From Microbacterium wangchenii (lineage in GTDB: Bacteria > Actinomycetota > Actinomycetes > Actinomycetales > Microbacteriaceae), in NCBI RefSeq assembly GCF_004564355.1, contig NZ_CP038266.1:3100001-3164000 (forward strand): a DNA stretch of 64,000 nucleotides. The letters are read 5' to 3'. Both the position numbers and the translations under genes were made by a program. The notes under the pieces are model-generated. The model was not told where the DNA came from. It made no database searches and saw nothing but the letters and a program-made list of their open reading frames with translations. Of the stretch, positions 34,602-42,819 are shown piece by piece (position 1 is the first letter of the stretch; every line of letters starts with the position of its first letter).

Positions 34602-35946
34602 TCGCTGCGACGAACTCCGAGTAGTCGGCCTCCAGCTGCTCAGTGAAGGCCGTGGGCGTCATCTCTCCGGCCAGCAACCCCTGCAGCGCCCGCCCGAGCG
34701 TCTCGCCGGCCGTGGGCGTGGCGTAGTCGAGGTAGGGCAGGAGATCACCGTCTGTCGTGACCTCGCCGAAGACGGCGAACACGTCCGCGAGCACACCGGA
34801 GGACGGAGCCAGTTCGGCGGTGCGGTTGACCGGCAGATTCCCCGTCTCCACGATGATGTCCATCGCGTCATCGCTCGTGAGGAAGTCGATGTACGCCGCC
34901 GCGACGTCAGTGTTCTCCGCGGCTGAGGTGATGGCGAAGGGCAGGCTCGTGCCGCCCGTCGTGGCCACCGACCCCGACTCGGTCGCCGGAACGAAGAAGC
35001 CCACGTCCTCGCCCATGGCGTCTTCGAGATCAGCCGAGAGCCACGAGCCGCCGAGGAGGAACACGCCCTGACCGTCGGCCAGCGCCTGCCAGGCGTCGTC
35101 GTAATCGGTCCCATTCACGCCGTCGTTGAAGTAGCCGCTGTCCACCCAGCCCTGCAGTGCGGCGGCGGCCGCCTCGTTCTCCGGCGTGGTCCAGCTCGCG
35201 CCGGGATTGCCCAGGCCGAGCGACGTGATCGATTCCGGGTCGACGTACGCACCCTGCAGCGGCCCGAAAACGTGTCCTGCCGGCCATTGCTCGATGTTGC
35301 CGAGCTGAAGCGGGATCTCCCCCGCCTCCTTCGCGGCGGCCAGGGCGGCGTCGAACTCATCCCACGTTCCGGGCACCTCCAGCCCGAGCCCCTCGAGCTT
35401 CGACTTGGAATAGAAGACACCCACGACCTCGCCCATCTGCGGGAGGCCGTAGAGGTTGCCGTCGCCGAAGACCGCCGCGTCCTCGCTGTACGTGGAGTAC
35501 TGCAGCACCGAGGGCGAGTAGCGCTCGAGCCAGCCGTATGCGTCGGCGTAGTCATCGAGAGGACGAAGCTGTCCCGCCTCGACGAAGGCACCCATCGTGT
35601 TGCGGCCGTTGTTGGCCTGCACGACGTCGGGGGCGTCCTTGTCCGTGAGCGCGAGACGGAGGGTGGTGTTGAGATCCTCGAACGCCTGCGACACGCGTTC
35701 TATGGTGATGTTCGGATACTTCTCCTCGAACGCCGCGTTCAGGCGTTCGATCTCCTCGTTCTGACCCCCGCGGACCTCCTGGTCCCAGACTGTCAGCGTC
35801 ATCTCTCCCACTTCGGAGATGTCGGTGCTGATCGCCCCGCCGGAGGGAGCGTTCTCGGGAGTTCCCGCGCCAGGCGCGCATGCGGTGACGCCCAGCAGGA
35901 GGGCGGCGCCGCCCGCCAGCGCGGCGAGCCGTGTGTGTCGTTGCAT
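34594..35946 (-). CDS. Sugar-binding lipoprotein, family 1 (amino-sugar cassette)
   Basis: 450 aa. Signal peptide with lipobox LGVTAC (Cys at about 23), then a linker and a family-1 binding fold (MTLTVWDQEVRGGQNEEIERLNAAFEEKYPNITIERV). AAAGGGAAATC precedes the ATG at 35946. It follows the PfkB kinase gene by 54 bp and precedes the two permeases. It should deliver an oligosaccharide or amino sugar to them. Confidence 0.93.
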   Translation of the reverse strand: MQRHTRLAALAGGAALLLGVTACAPGAGTPENAPSGGAISTDISEVGEMTLTVWDQEVRGGQNEEIERLNAAFEEKYPNITIERVSQAFEDLNTTLRLALTDKDAPDVVQANNGRNTMGAFVEAGQLRPLDDYADAYGWLERYSPSVLQYSTYSEDAAVFGDGNLYGLPQMGEVVGVFYSKSKLEGLGLEVPGTWDEFDAALAAAKEAGEIPLQLGNIEQWPAGHVFGPLQGAYVDPESITSLGLGNPGASWTTPENEAAAAALQGWVDSGYFNDGVNGTDYDDAWQALADGQGVFLLGGSWLSADLEDAMGEDVGFFVPATESGSVATTGGTSLPFAITSAAENTDVAAAYIDFLTSDDAMDIIVETGNLPVNRTAELAPSSGVLADVFAVFGEVTTDGDLLPYLDYATPTAGETLGRALQGLLAGEMTPTAFTEQLEADYSEFVAANE

Positions 35947-36000
35947 GATTTCCCTTTCGGTTTCCAGTGGTGCAAGAGGCTTGGGTGGTTCACCGGTGGC

Positions 36001-37059
36001 TCACGAGGTGCGAGCCAAGTACAAGCCGGGGCCGGCACGGCGCACCGGGGGCGGGGCGTCGGCGGGCAGGACGTCGCTCAGGAACCCATAGCGCCGCACG
36101 AGGTCCTCATCGCCACCCGCCAGGGTCCGCTCCCACCACTGCCCGATCTCCGCCCAGCCGGGAGCGCCGAAGGATCCGCCGAGCTGGCCTACCGAGAGCC
36201 CGGAGCACAGGGCCGCGAAGGCGAGCCTCTGGGCCAGAGGCCACTCGGCAAGCGTGCCGGCGACCAGCGCCGCACCGAATACGTCCCCGGCGCCGGTGGC
36301 GTCGACGAAATCAGTCCGGATCGAAGGAACGGCAGCCTCTTCACCGGTGGCGGCGTCGATCGCAACGGCGCCAGCGGCGCCACAGGTCACAACGACCAGG
36401 GGAACCTGCTCAGCCAGCCGTCGGGCGGCCTCGCGCGGCTCGTCCGCCCGAGTGTATGCCGACGCCTCCCGCGAGTTGGGCGTGAACGCGTGGCAGTACG
36501 CGAGCGGATCGAGATCACGCGGATCCCACCGTTCGCTGGAGTCCCAGCCGATGTCGGCGAAGATCCGGGTGCCGGCTCGCGACGCCCGCTTCCACCAGGA
36601 ATCGGGATCGCGCTCCTCGCGCAGAGCGTTGAGATCGGCCAGTGCGGTACGGGCGCGCAGAGGGCCGCTGAGGAGCTCGTCGACGGACACCGGCCACTCC
36701 TGGTCGTACGTCACCATGCTGCGATCCGCGTCCTGCTCGATGGCCACCGTGACGGCGGTCGTGAAGCCGGAGATCATGCGCGATCGGGAGAGGTCGATTC
36801 CCTCGTGCTCGCCGAGCACCTCCCAGCTCCAGCGGCCATGAACGTCGTCGCCGAAGACGGATGCCAGCGAGGAGCGAAGCCCGAGCCGCGTTGTCGCGAC
36901 GGCAAGATTCGCGATGCCTCCCGGGCTGATTCCGAACTCCTTGGCGCGCACTTCGGTGCCGGCGGCAGGGCGGCCATCGAGTCCAGTGAAGACGAAGTCC
37001 AGGAACAGTGGCCCGGTGAGCACGACGTCCACATCGGCGTGAGCATCGGCGGAGGTCAT
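36001..37059 (-). CDS. PfkB-family carbohydrate kinase
   Basis: 352 aa ribokinase-fold protein. The N-terminal Gly motif region SPGGIANLAVATTRLGLRSSLASVFGDD and the C-terminal catalytic/anion-hole motif DFVDATGAGDVFGAALVAG (GAGD, with the base Asp) are intact. It phosphorylates a sugar with ATP. In this cassette it sits first, ahead of the binding protein, so it likely phosphorylates the imported sugar so that the divergent GH4 enzyme can act. The ATG at 37059 is preceded by GAGAGGAGCGAG. The 43 residues possible upstream would cover the operator region and are rejected. Confidence 0.88.
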   Translation of the reverse strand: MTSADAHADVDVVLTGPLFLDFVFTGLDGRPAAGTEVRAKEFGISPGGIANLAVATTRLGLRSSLASVFGDDVHGRWSWEVLGEHEGIDLSRSRMISGFTTAVTVAIEQDADRSMVTYDQEWPVSVDELLSGPLRARTALADLNALREERDPDSWWKRASRAGTRIFADIGWDSSERWDPRDLDPLAYCHAFTPNSREASAYTRADEPREAARRLAEQVPLVVVTCGAAGAVAIDAATGEEAAVPSIRTDFVDATGAGDVFGAALVAGTLAEWPLAQRLAFAALCSGLSVGQLGGSFGAPGWAEIGQWWERTLAGGDEDLVRRYGFLSDVLPADAPPPVRRAGPGLYLARTS

Positions 37060-37095
37060 CTCGCTCCTCTCAGGGGCGTCCACGGCGACAGCGTT

Positions 37096-37149
37096 TGCTA
37101 GAACATACTCCAGAACTGCTCGAATATGCACAATAGATGCTCGAAGCTG
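37096..37149. promoter_or_regulatory. Three direct repeats at exact 21-bp spacing, likely DeoR operator
   Basis: TGCTAGAACATA (37096), TGCTCGAATATG (37117) and TGCTCGAAGCTG (37138) begin 21 bp apart, two helical turns. A weaker TGCTCGCTCGCA lies at 37157. All are in the 108-bp region between the divergent pfkB and deoR starts, so one regulator could control both directions. Confidence 0.7.
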
Positions 37150-37167
37150 ACTGATATGCTCGCTCGC

Positions 37168-37917
37168 ATGCTCACTTCGACGCGGCAAGCTCGAATCCTC
37201 GATTCCCTCCGCTCAGACGGCGAGGTGCGCGTGGAAGACCTCGCCGACCAGCTGGGCGTATCGGCCTCGACGATCCGGCGCGATCTGAACGCGCTGAGCG
37301 CAGAGGGCCTCCTCAAACGGGTGCGCGGCGGCGGCAACATCGAGCCGGACCGCATCCCGTTCTCCGACGTATCCCGTCAGCAGCAGCCGGAGAAGCTCCG
37401 CATCGCGCGGCGGGCGGCCGAGCTGGTCTCCGACGGCGACGTGATCCTGGTCGACATCGGAACCACCACCGCACTGTTCGCACGCGAGCTGCGCGGACGT
37501 CGCATCACGGTGATCACCTCGAGCCTCGCCGTGATCGACGAACTGCGCTCCGACGACGGAGTCGAGCTGATCGTCCTGGGCGGAGTCGTCCGCAACAACT
37601 ACAACTCGATGGTCGGCACTTTGACCGAACAGGCCCTCGCGCAGATCCGCGCGACCACATGCTTCCTCGGGACGAGTGGCATCCGACCGGACGGCACCAT
37701 CGCCGACACGACCGGCATGGAGGTCCCTATCAAACGGGCCATGATCGCTTCTTCCGTCCGCTCGGTCGTCTTGGCGGATGCCTCCAAGTTCCCCGGCGTC
37801 GGACTGCTGAACGTCTGCGGCCCGGAGCAGCTGTGGGGCGTCGTGACGAACGAGGGAGCGGACGAGGCGACCCTCGACGTCTTCCGCAGCAATGACATCG
37901 AGGTGATGACGGCGTGA
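37168..37917 (+). CDS. DeoR-family transcriptional regulator
   Basis: 249 aa. The N-terminal DeoR winged helix is RQARILDSLRSDGEVRVEDLADQLGVSASTIRRDLNALSAEGLLKRVRGGG. The C-terminal sugar-phosphate-sensing DeoRC domain has the signature VDIGTTTALFARELRGRRITVITSS and LGGVVRNNYNSMVG. These proteins usually repress and are released by a phosphorylated sugar, here plausibly a product of the PfkB kinase. The ATG at 37168 (MLTSTRQARIL) is chosen; ATG 37156 is an alternative. Its 3' end overlaps the GH4 gene by 4 bp (GTGA). Confidence 0.92.
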   Translation: MLTSTRQARILDSLRSDGEVRVEDLADQLGVSASTIRRDLNALSAEGLLKRVRGGGNIEPDRIPFSDVSRQQQPEKLRIARRAAELVSDGDVILVDIGTTTALFARELRGRRITVITSSLAVIDELRSDDGVELIVLGGVVRNNYNSMVGTLTEQALAQIRATTCFLGTSGIRPDGTIADTTGMEVPIKRAMIASSVRSVVLADASKFPGVGLLNVCGPEQLWGVVTNEGADEATLDVFRSNDIEVMTA

Positions 37918-39266
37918 AACTGACCATCGTCGGAGGCGGCGGCTTCCGTGTGCCTCAGGTGTTCGAAGCGGTGTCCTCGGAGGACGCACCCGTGCGCATC
38001 GACGAACTGGCGCTGTTCGATGTCTCACACTCGCGCCTCGCGATCATCCGATCCGTCATCGACCGGATGTCGGAGACCAGTGCGCACGTCCCCACGATCA
38101 CCGTCACCGAAGACCTCGCCGAAGCCCTGCGCGGTGCCGACTTCGTGTTCGCGGCCGTGCGCATCGGCGGCACCGCCGGACGGGTGGTCGACGAGCGTAC
38201 GGCGCTGGAGCTCGGCGTGCTCGGGCAGGAGACCGTCGGGCCCGGCGGCATCTCGTACGCCCTGCGCACCATCCCCTTCATGGTGAACCTCGCCCACGTC
38301 GTGCGCGAGGTGGCACCCGACGCGTGGGTGATCAACTTCACCAACCCCGCTGGCATGGTCACCGAGGCGATGCGCGCCGTCCTGGGCGATCGCGTCGTCG
38401 GCATCTGCGACACCCCCATCGGCCTGATGCGTCGCGCCGTCTCGGCGGTCGGCGCGACTCCCTCCTCAGGGCCGGGTGCGGGCGGGCTGCACTTCGATTA
38501 CGTGGGGCTGAACCACCTCGGATGGTTGCGCAGCGTCCAGATCGACGGCGTCGACCAGCTGCCGCGGCTCCTCGCCGACGATCGTGCGCTCACAACGATC
38601 GAGGAGGCCCGGCTCATGGGGTTCGACTGGGTGCGCGCCCTGGGCGCCCTCCCCAACGAATACCTGTACTACTACTACTTCACTCGCGAGGCGACCGAGC
38701 GGATCCGCTCGGCGGAAACCACCCGCGGAGAGTTTCTGGACCGCCAGCAGGGCGGTTTCTTCTCCGCGCCCGGTCACGACCCCCTCGACGCGTGGCTGCG
38801 CACCCGGCGGGAGCGCGAGTCGAGCTACATGGCCGAGAGCCGGCAGGACGGCGAATCGCGTGAGACGAGCGACGTCGACGGCGGCGGCGGCGGCTACCAG
38901 ACCGTGGCCCTCGAGCTGATGGCGGCGATCGCCTCAGACCGACCGGCGACGATGATCCTGAACGTCCGCAACGGCGACCTCATCCCCTCCCTCCCAGCGG
39001 ATTCGGTGATCGAAGTGGGATGCGTCGTCGACGCGGACGGCGTGCACCCCTGGCCGATCGCCCCGGTCCGCGGTGAGATGCTCGGCCTCATGACTCAGGT
39101 CAAGTCCGCCGAGCAGCTGACGATCGAAGCGGCGCGCACCGGCTCCAGAGAACTCGCATGGCGAGCATTCGCCGCGCATCCGCTCGTGGACTCCGTCACC
39201 GTCGCCCGCAGACTCCTGGACGGCTACCAGCAGCGATTCACTGATCTCGGACGCCTCCTCACGTGA
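37914..39266 (+). CDS. GH4 phospho-glycosidase (6-phospho-beta-glucosidase/ChbF type)
   Basis: 450 aa NAD-dependent family-4 hydrolase. The NAD site is KLTIVGGGGFRVPQVFEAV. The metal ligands are the Cys of ICDTP and the His of LNHLGW; NFTNPAGMV is the adjacent family motif. GH4 enzymes cut 6-phospho-glycosides by an oxidation/elimination mechanism using NAD and Mn. It is the partner of deoR on the plus strand (GTG start overlapping the deoR stop) and is divergent from pfkB, the ABC transporter and nagB. E. coli ChbF, which splits chitobiose-6-phosphate, is in this family; the substrate here is inferred from the NagB neighbour. Confidence 0.92.
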   Translation: MKLTIVGGGGFRVPQVFEAVSSEDAPVRIDELALFDVSHSRLAIIRSVIDRMSETSAHVPTITVTEDLAEALRGADFVFAAVRIGGTAGRVVDERTALELGVLGQETVGPGGISYALRTIPFMVNLAHVVREVAPDAWVINFTNPAGMVTEAMRAVLGDRVVGICDTPIGLMRRAVSAVGATPSSGPGAGGLHFDYVGLNHLGWLRSVQIDGVDQLPRLLADDRALTTIEEARLMGFDWVRALGALPNEYLYYYYFTREATERIRSAETTRGEFLDRQQGGFFSAPGHDPLDAWLRTRRERESSYMAESRQDGESRETSDVDGGGGGYQTVALELMAAIASDRPATMILNVRNGDLIPSLPADSVIEVGCVVDADGVHPWPIAPVRGEMLGLMTQVKSAEQLTIEAARTGSRELAWRAFAAHPLVDSVTVARRLLDGYQQRFTDLGRLLT

Positions 39267-39291
39267 GGTGACGATGTGGACGGCCGCCGCC

Positions 39292-39657
39292 TCACACCCG
39301 CTGGAAGGCGACGAGCCCGACGAGGTTCCCCTCGGTGTCGCGCACGAAGGCATGCCATTCCTCATGCCGCGCCGGCCCGAGCACATCGCCGTCATGGGTG
39401 AAGATCACATGCGGACGCGTGACGACCTCCGCCACACCCTGCAGCCGCTCGATCGCCTCATGCACATTGTCGACATGCAGATACACCAGAGCCGAGGGCG
39501 CGTTGCGGTCGAGCACGAGGCGCACGCCGTCGAGATCGAAGAACACGAGCCCCGGATCGTCGAACCGCGCGACAGGCCCGGCCTCGAGCAGCACCGTATA
39601 GAAGTCCGCTGCCCGATCAAGATCCTCGGCACGCTGCGCCACCTGCACCAGTCGCAT
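39292..39657 (-). CDS. VOC-superfamily (glyoxalase-like) protein
   Basis: 121 aa single VOC module pair. It begins MRLVQVAQRAEDLDRAADFYTVLLEAGPVARFDDPGLVFFDLDGVRLVL and ends DTEGNLVGLVAFQRV, the common C-terminal metal-ligand region (E/N in EGN). The reaction is unknown. The ATG at 39657 matches family starts; upstream codons run into the tRNA promoter region. It converges on the GH4 gene. Confidence 0.85.
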   Translation of the reverse strand: MRLVQVAQRAEDLDRAADFYTVLLEAGPVARFDDPGLVFFDLDGVRLVLDRNAPSALVYLHVDNVHEAIERLQGVAEVVTRPHVIFTHDGDVLGPARHEEWHAFVRDTEGNLVGLVAFQRV

Positions 39658-39773
39658 GTTCCTCCGTCGCCTTGCCGTGGTGCCCCCAGTCTCACCCGAC
39701 CCGTCCGAGGCCGCAATCACGGACCTGCGGATATGGCGGCGGCACCGATTCGTCGGTGCGGCTCAGTGTGGGG

Positions 39774-39779
39774 TATTCT
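39774..39779 (+). promoter_or_regulatory. -10 box TATTCT for tRNA-Arg
   Basis: A TATTCT hexamer 37 bp before the mature tRNA 5' end, the expected place for a tRNA promoter. The -35 region (TCGTCG, 39750-39755, 18-bp spacing) is weak. Confidence 0.45.
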
Positions 39780-39815
39780 CTAGGAGGCCCACGCGCCGTT
39801 TCGCGCGGGGGCCGT

Positions 39816-39888
39816 GCGCCCGTAGCTCAATGGATAGAGCATCTGACTACGGATCAGAAGGTTAGGGGTTCGAGTCCCTTCGGGCGCG
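39816..39888 (+). tRNA. tRNA-Arg (anticodon ACG)
   Basis: A 73-base cloverleaf. The acceptor stem is GCGCCCG/CGGGCGC, the D arm GCTCAATGGATAGAGC, and the anticodon stem TCTGA/TCAGA with loop CTACGGA (anticodon ACG). The T arm is GGGG-TTCGAGT-CCCT-like. The CCA end is not encoded in full. It reads CGU/CGC/CGA after A34-to-inosine editing. Confidence 0.97.
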
Positions 39889-39909
39889 CACTGTGTTGAG
39901 ACAGTAACG

Positions 39910-39943
39910 AAATCCCCCGCTCTCCTCGGAGAGCGGGGGATTT
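39910..39943 (+). terminator. 15-bp hairpin terminator after tRNA-Arg
   Basis: AAATCCCCCGCTCTC (39910-39924) pairs perfectly with GAGAGCGGGGGATTT (39929-39943) around a 4-base loop, with T-rich ends. It begins 22 bp after the tRNA. It could also end transcription coming from the right on the minus strand. Confidence 0.9.
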
Positions 39944-39976
39944 CTGCATCCCGCCCGCGGCCGCGACGACGCACGG

Positions 39977-40543
39977 TCAGGATTCGGCGGCCTCCGCGGA
40001 TTGGCGTCTGCGCTGCGTGTGCGCCGCCAGGCGTGCGAGATCCACCATGCGCAACGCGTCCATCCGCGCCTTGCGCATGCGTTCGTAGTCGGGGTCCGCG
40101 TCGGGAGTCATCCCCTCGACCTTGAGGCGCCGCTGCAGGTTGGCCTCGACGTCACCCCACGCCGCCTCCCGAGCGGTGTCGACCAGCTGGTAGACCCGCT
40201 CGGGGTCATCGGCCCATGCGCGCAGCTCCTTGGCGACACCCTCGTACTGCTTCCGCCGGCGGCGCAGGTTGCGCATGTCGCGCTCCCGGTAGTCGTGGGT
40301 GCCGCTGGAGGTGGAGAACTTGCCCCACGCGCCGCGCCGCAGATCGCGCATGCGCTGAGCCGCCCGCTCCTGCTCCTCCGCCAGGGCGAGGATCGTGTCA
40401 CGGGCGAACCCGGCGAGCCTGTCGCGATCGAAAGCGGCACCGGCGGAGATCGTTTCAACCAGGATGTGGTTCCGCACGGTCAATCGAGCAGCTGCAGAGG
40501 CGATCGACACGCCCTCCGCCACCGCTTCCGACGTTCGCCCCAC
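39977..40543 (-). CDS. Conserved hypothetical helical protein of Microbacteriaceae, 188 aa
   Basis: I recognise no functional domain. It is highly charged and almost all helical. VGRTSEAVAEGVSIASAAARLTVRNHILVETISAGAAFDRDRLAGFARDTILALAEEQERAAQRMRDL forms the N-terminal helices. A basic central part (YRERDMRNLRRRRKQYEGVAKELRAWADD) and a C-terminal part rich in Arg/Met follow. The GTG at 40543 has GGGAGG six bases upstream. Similar proteins seem to recur in this family of bacteria, some misnamed asparagine synthase. A coiled-coil or nucleic-acid-binding role is only a guess. Confidence 0.6.
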   Translation of the reverse strand: MGRTSEAVAEGVSIASAAARLTVRNHILVETISAGAAFDRDRLAGFARDTILALAEEQERAAQRMRDLRRGAWGKFSTSSGTHDYRERDMRNLRRRRKQYEGVAKELRAWADDPERVYQLVDTAREAAWGDVEANLQRRLKVEGMTPDADPDYERMRKARMDALRMVDLARLAAHTQRRRQSAEAAES

Positions 40544-40604
40544 CACAGACCTCCCTCGCACCGAGGCTAGCGGCTCCCGCCCACCCCACCGGCCGCACTT
40601 CGCG

Positions 40605-41039
40605 TCAGTTCGTCGCGACCTTCGCCAAGCCCTGGCTGATGGCGGCCAGTTCGGCGGAACTGACACGGTCCAGGAAGAGCCGTCTGACCAGCGCGATGTG
40701 GCCGGGAAGGGCCTGCGCGAGCAGCTCCGCGCCGGCCGGCTCCAGCCGGATGAGCACGGCGCGGGCGTCCTCCTCGCTCGCGCGACGGCTCACGAGCCCG
40801 CGGTTCTCCAGCTGCGTGGCCTGATAGGTCAGCCCGTTCTTCGACGCGACGACCACGTGGGCCAGGTCGCTCATCCGCAGCTCGCCGGCATCCTGCAGCT
40901 GCGCGAGCACGGTGAACTGCGCCTCCGTCAGTCCGTGTTCGCGCAGCTGCGTCGCCACCGCGCGCTGCAGGCGGTCCCCCGCTGCACGAAGCGCGAAGTA
41001 CGCCGAGAGCTCGTCGCGACTGATCTGCTGGTCCACCAA
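40605..41039 (-). CDS. MarR-family regulator, third gene of a self-controlled operon
   Basis: 144 aa. The winged helix spans about residues 35-105 (LTEAQFTVLAQLQDAGELRMSDLAHVVVASKNGLTYQATQLENRGLVSRRASEEDARAVLIRLEPAG). It is the last gene after the F420-reductase-like protein (start 42642) and the esterase (start 42011) on the same strand. The twin palindromes at the head of that operon are good candidates for its own binding sites. Confidence 0.88.
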   Translation of the reverse strand: MVDQQISRDELSAYFALRAAGDRLQRAVATQLREHGLTEAQFTVLAQLQDAGELRMSDLAHVVVASKNGLTYQATQLENRGLVSRRASEEDARAVLIRLEPAGAELLAQALPGHIALVRRLFLDRVSSAELAAISQGLAKVATN

Positions 41040-41108
41040 GGGCGTGTCCTTCCCGCCCTCGTAGGGTACCGAACCGTAGGTGCGCCCCGCGGTGCAGGGG
41101 GGATGCGG

Positions 41109-42011
41109 TCATCCCGGCTGCGTGTCCAGGGCGGCGCGGATGAAGTTCCCGGCATTGCCGAGCGCGACATCGGCTTCGTCGAGCATCGCGGCGAAACCCA
41201 CGAAAACGTGCGGGACGCCCGGCGTGACTTCCAGTCGCACGCTGACGTCCTGCGCGGCGGCATGCGCCGCCAGCCGTGTGGCATCGTCGAGCAGCACTTC
41301 ATTGCCTCCGACCTGCACCAGAAGCGGCGGCAGCCCCGTCAGATCCCCGAACAGCGGGCTGATCAGCGGATCGCGCAGATCCGCCTCACCGGCGTAATCC
41401 CGTGCCCGGCGCATCAGCCCTTCGGCCGTCACCGATGGATCCGCCGCCGCCTTGGCTGCCGCACTCCGCCCGGAGAGGGTCAGATCGACCCACGGCGATG
41501 CGGCGTAGATCGCCGCGGGCCCCGGCATCCCCGCCGCGCGGATCGCCATCGCCGCCGCCACCGCCAGTCCGCCGCCGGCCGACTCCCCCGCCAGGACGAT
41601 GTCGTGGCCGGGCACGCCGCTGTCCAGCAACCCGCGGTAGGCCGCCACGGCATCTTCCACCGCCGCCGGGTGGGGCGACTCGGGAGCCAGCGCGTACTCC
41701 ACGGAGACGACCCGGGTCCGCGAGCGGCGTGCCAGCTCGGAGGCCAGACCCGCGGAGAGCTCCGCCGCCCCGATCGTGTAGGCGCCGCCATGGAAGTACA
41801 GGATCGTCCCGCGTGGGCGGACCCCCTCGATGCCGACGGTGACCACCGGGACGCCACCGAGTCGCCCGCTCCCGGTGACGACATCGCCGGCGAGGGGGAT
41901 CGATTCCATCATGTGTGCGAAGAGCTGGCGCTGCTCGGCCACGTCGCCGCCGAGGTCGAGGGGTAGGGAACGGAGCATCTCGTCCAGCGCGATCCGCTGC
42001 TGCTCGGTCAT
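41109..42011 (-). CDS. Alpha/beta-hydrolase, hormone-sensitive-lipase family esterase
   Basis: 300 aa. The HSL oxyanion motif is LYFHGGAYTIG (HGGAY). The nucleophile is in VLAGESAGGGLAV (GESAG). The catalytic Asp is near EVLLDDATRLA and the His in GVPHVFVGF. It should hydrolyse short-chain esters; the substrate is unknown. It lies 22 bp after the reductase-like gene in the same operon and 69 bp before marR. Confidence 0.92.
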   Translation of the reverse strand: MTEQQRIALDEMLRSLPLDLGGDVAEQRQLFAHMMESIPLAGDVVTGSGRLGGVPVVTVGIEGVRPRGTILYFHGGAYTIGAAELSAGLASELARRSRTRVVSVEYALAPESPHPAAVEDAVAAYRGLLDSGVPGHDIVLAGESAGGGLAVAAAMAIRAAGMPGPAAIYAASPWVDLTLSGRSAAAKAAADPSVTAEGLMRRARDYAGEADLRDPLISPLFGDLTGLPPLLVQVGGNEVLLDDATRLAAHAAAQDVSVRLEVTPGVPHVFVGFAAMLDEADVALGNAGNFIRAALDTQPG

Positions 42012-42033
42012 GTGAGCGATCCTCTCCGCACCG

Positions 42034-42642
42034 TCAGCGGATGACGGCGACGTTGAAGCGCTCGCTTCGCAGCCCCATCATCATCGCGGCGAACAGCAGG
42101 AAGTAATGCTCGACCGCTCGCGCGGTCGCGATCCCGCCGAGGTCGATCTGCTGCTCGTCGGCCCACCCGAGGGTCCGCAGGATGTCGGCGACGGTGGCCT
42201 TGGCCTGGGCATCGTCACCGGAGAGGAACACCGTGGTGGGGACGGGCAGGCCCGACGGATCGACCGCCAGGGTCCCGGCGAGGGTGTTCAGGGTCTTCAC
42301 GACGCGCGCATCCGGAAGCGCCTGCTGCAGCCGCTCGCCGAGGCTCCCGTCGGGGTAGAGGAGTTCGAGGTGCTGATCGACCGCGTTGCCGATGTCGATC
42401 AGCACGCGATCCCCGATGTCGCCTGCCAGGGCGGTGAGGGTCTCCAGCGAGTGGGCGGCCGCCACCGCGCTCAGCACGATCTCGCCCCGTGCGATGGCGT
42501 CGGCATGACCGAGGACCGGCGCGGGCAGATCGGTGACCGCCCCCGGGTCGCGGGAGCCGAAGACGACGGAATGTCCGGAGCGAAGCAGTCCTGCTCCGAG
42601 GGTCCGGGCCATGTGGCCGGTGCCCAGGATGGTGATGTTCAT
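42034..42642 (-). CDS. NADP(H)-binding oxidoreductase, F420H2:NADP reductase-like
   Basis: 202 aa, single Rossmann domain. MNITILGTGHMARTLGAGLLRSGHSVVFGSRD has the GxGxMA/T motif and the SR pair that recognises NADP phosphate. VVKTLNTLAG and RAVEHYFLLFAAMMMG are conserved in F420-dependent NADP reductases and their relatives. Whether it uses F420 cannot be decided from sequence. It starts at ATG 42642 behind GAGGAG and is first in the operon with the esterase and MarR genes. Confidence 0.85.
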   Translation of the reverse strand: MNITILGTGHMARTLGAGLLRSGHSVVFGSRDPGAVTDLPAPVLGHADAIARGEIVLSAVAAAHSLETLTALAGDIGDRVLIDIGNAVDQHLELLYPDGSLGERLQQALPDARVVKTLNTLAGTLAVDPSGLPVPTTVFLSGDDAQAKATVADILRTLGWADEQQIDLGGIATARAVEHYFLLFAAMMMGLRSERFNVAVIR

Positions 42643-42667
42643 GATCTCCTCGATCGGTGGGCTAATA

Positions 42668-42718
42668 GTTCCAAGTGGAACGACCTGCGACGTTACACAT
42701 AGTTCCAGTTGGAATCAA
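42668..42718 (-). promoter_or_regulatory. Promoter with two GTTCCA-type palindromic operators
   Basis: On the minus strand, -35 TTGATT (42713-42718) and -10 TAACGT (42690-42695) are 17 bp apart. Palindrome GTTCCAAGTGGAAC (42668-42681) covers the region just after the start site, and TTCCAGTTGGAA (42703-42714) fills most of the spacer. Centres are 34 bp apart. The layout is that of repression by the operon's own MarR protein. Confidence 0.75.
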
Positions 42719-42819
42719 CCAGAATCGCGATACCGCGATGAGCCGCGTGGCGCAACCCCGTCGAGGGATCCGTTCCCCGGGACCTAGCGTCGAGACATCT
42801 CTTCCGGAAGGAGGAAGAC

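Noticed and set aside
39816..39888. Genomic-island attachment site at the tRNA-Arg
   Set aside because: No integrase gene and no repeat of the tRNA 3' end was noticed on either side.
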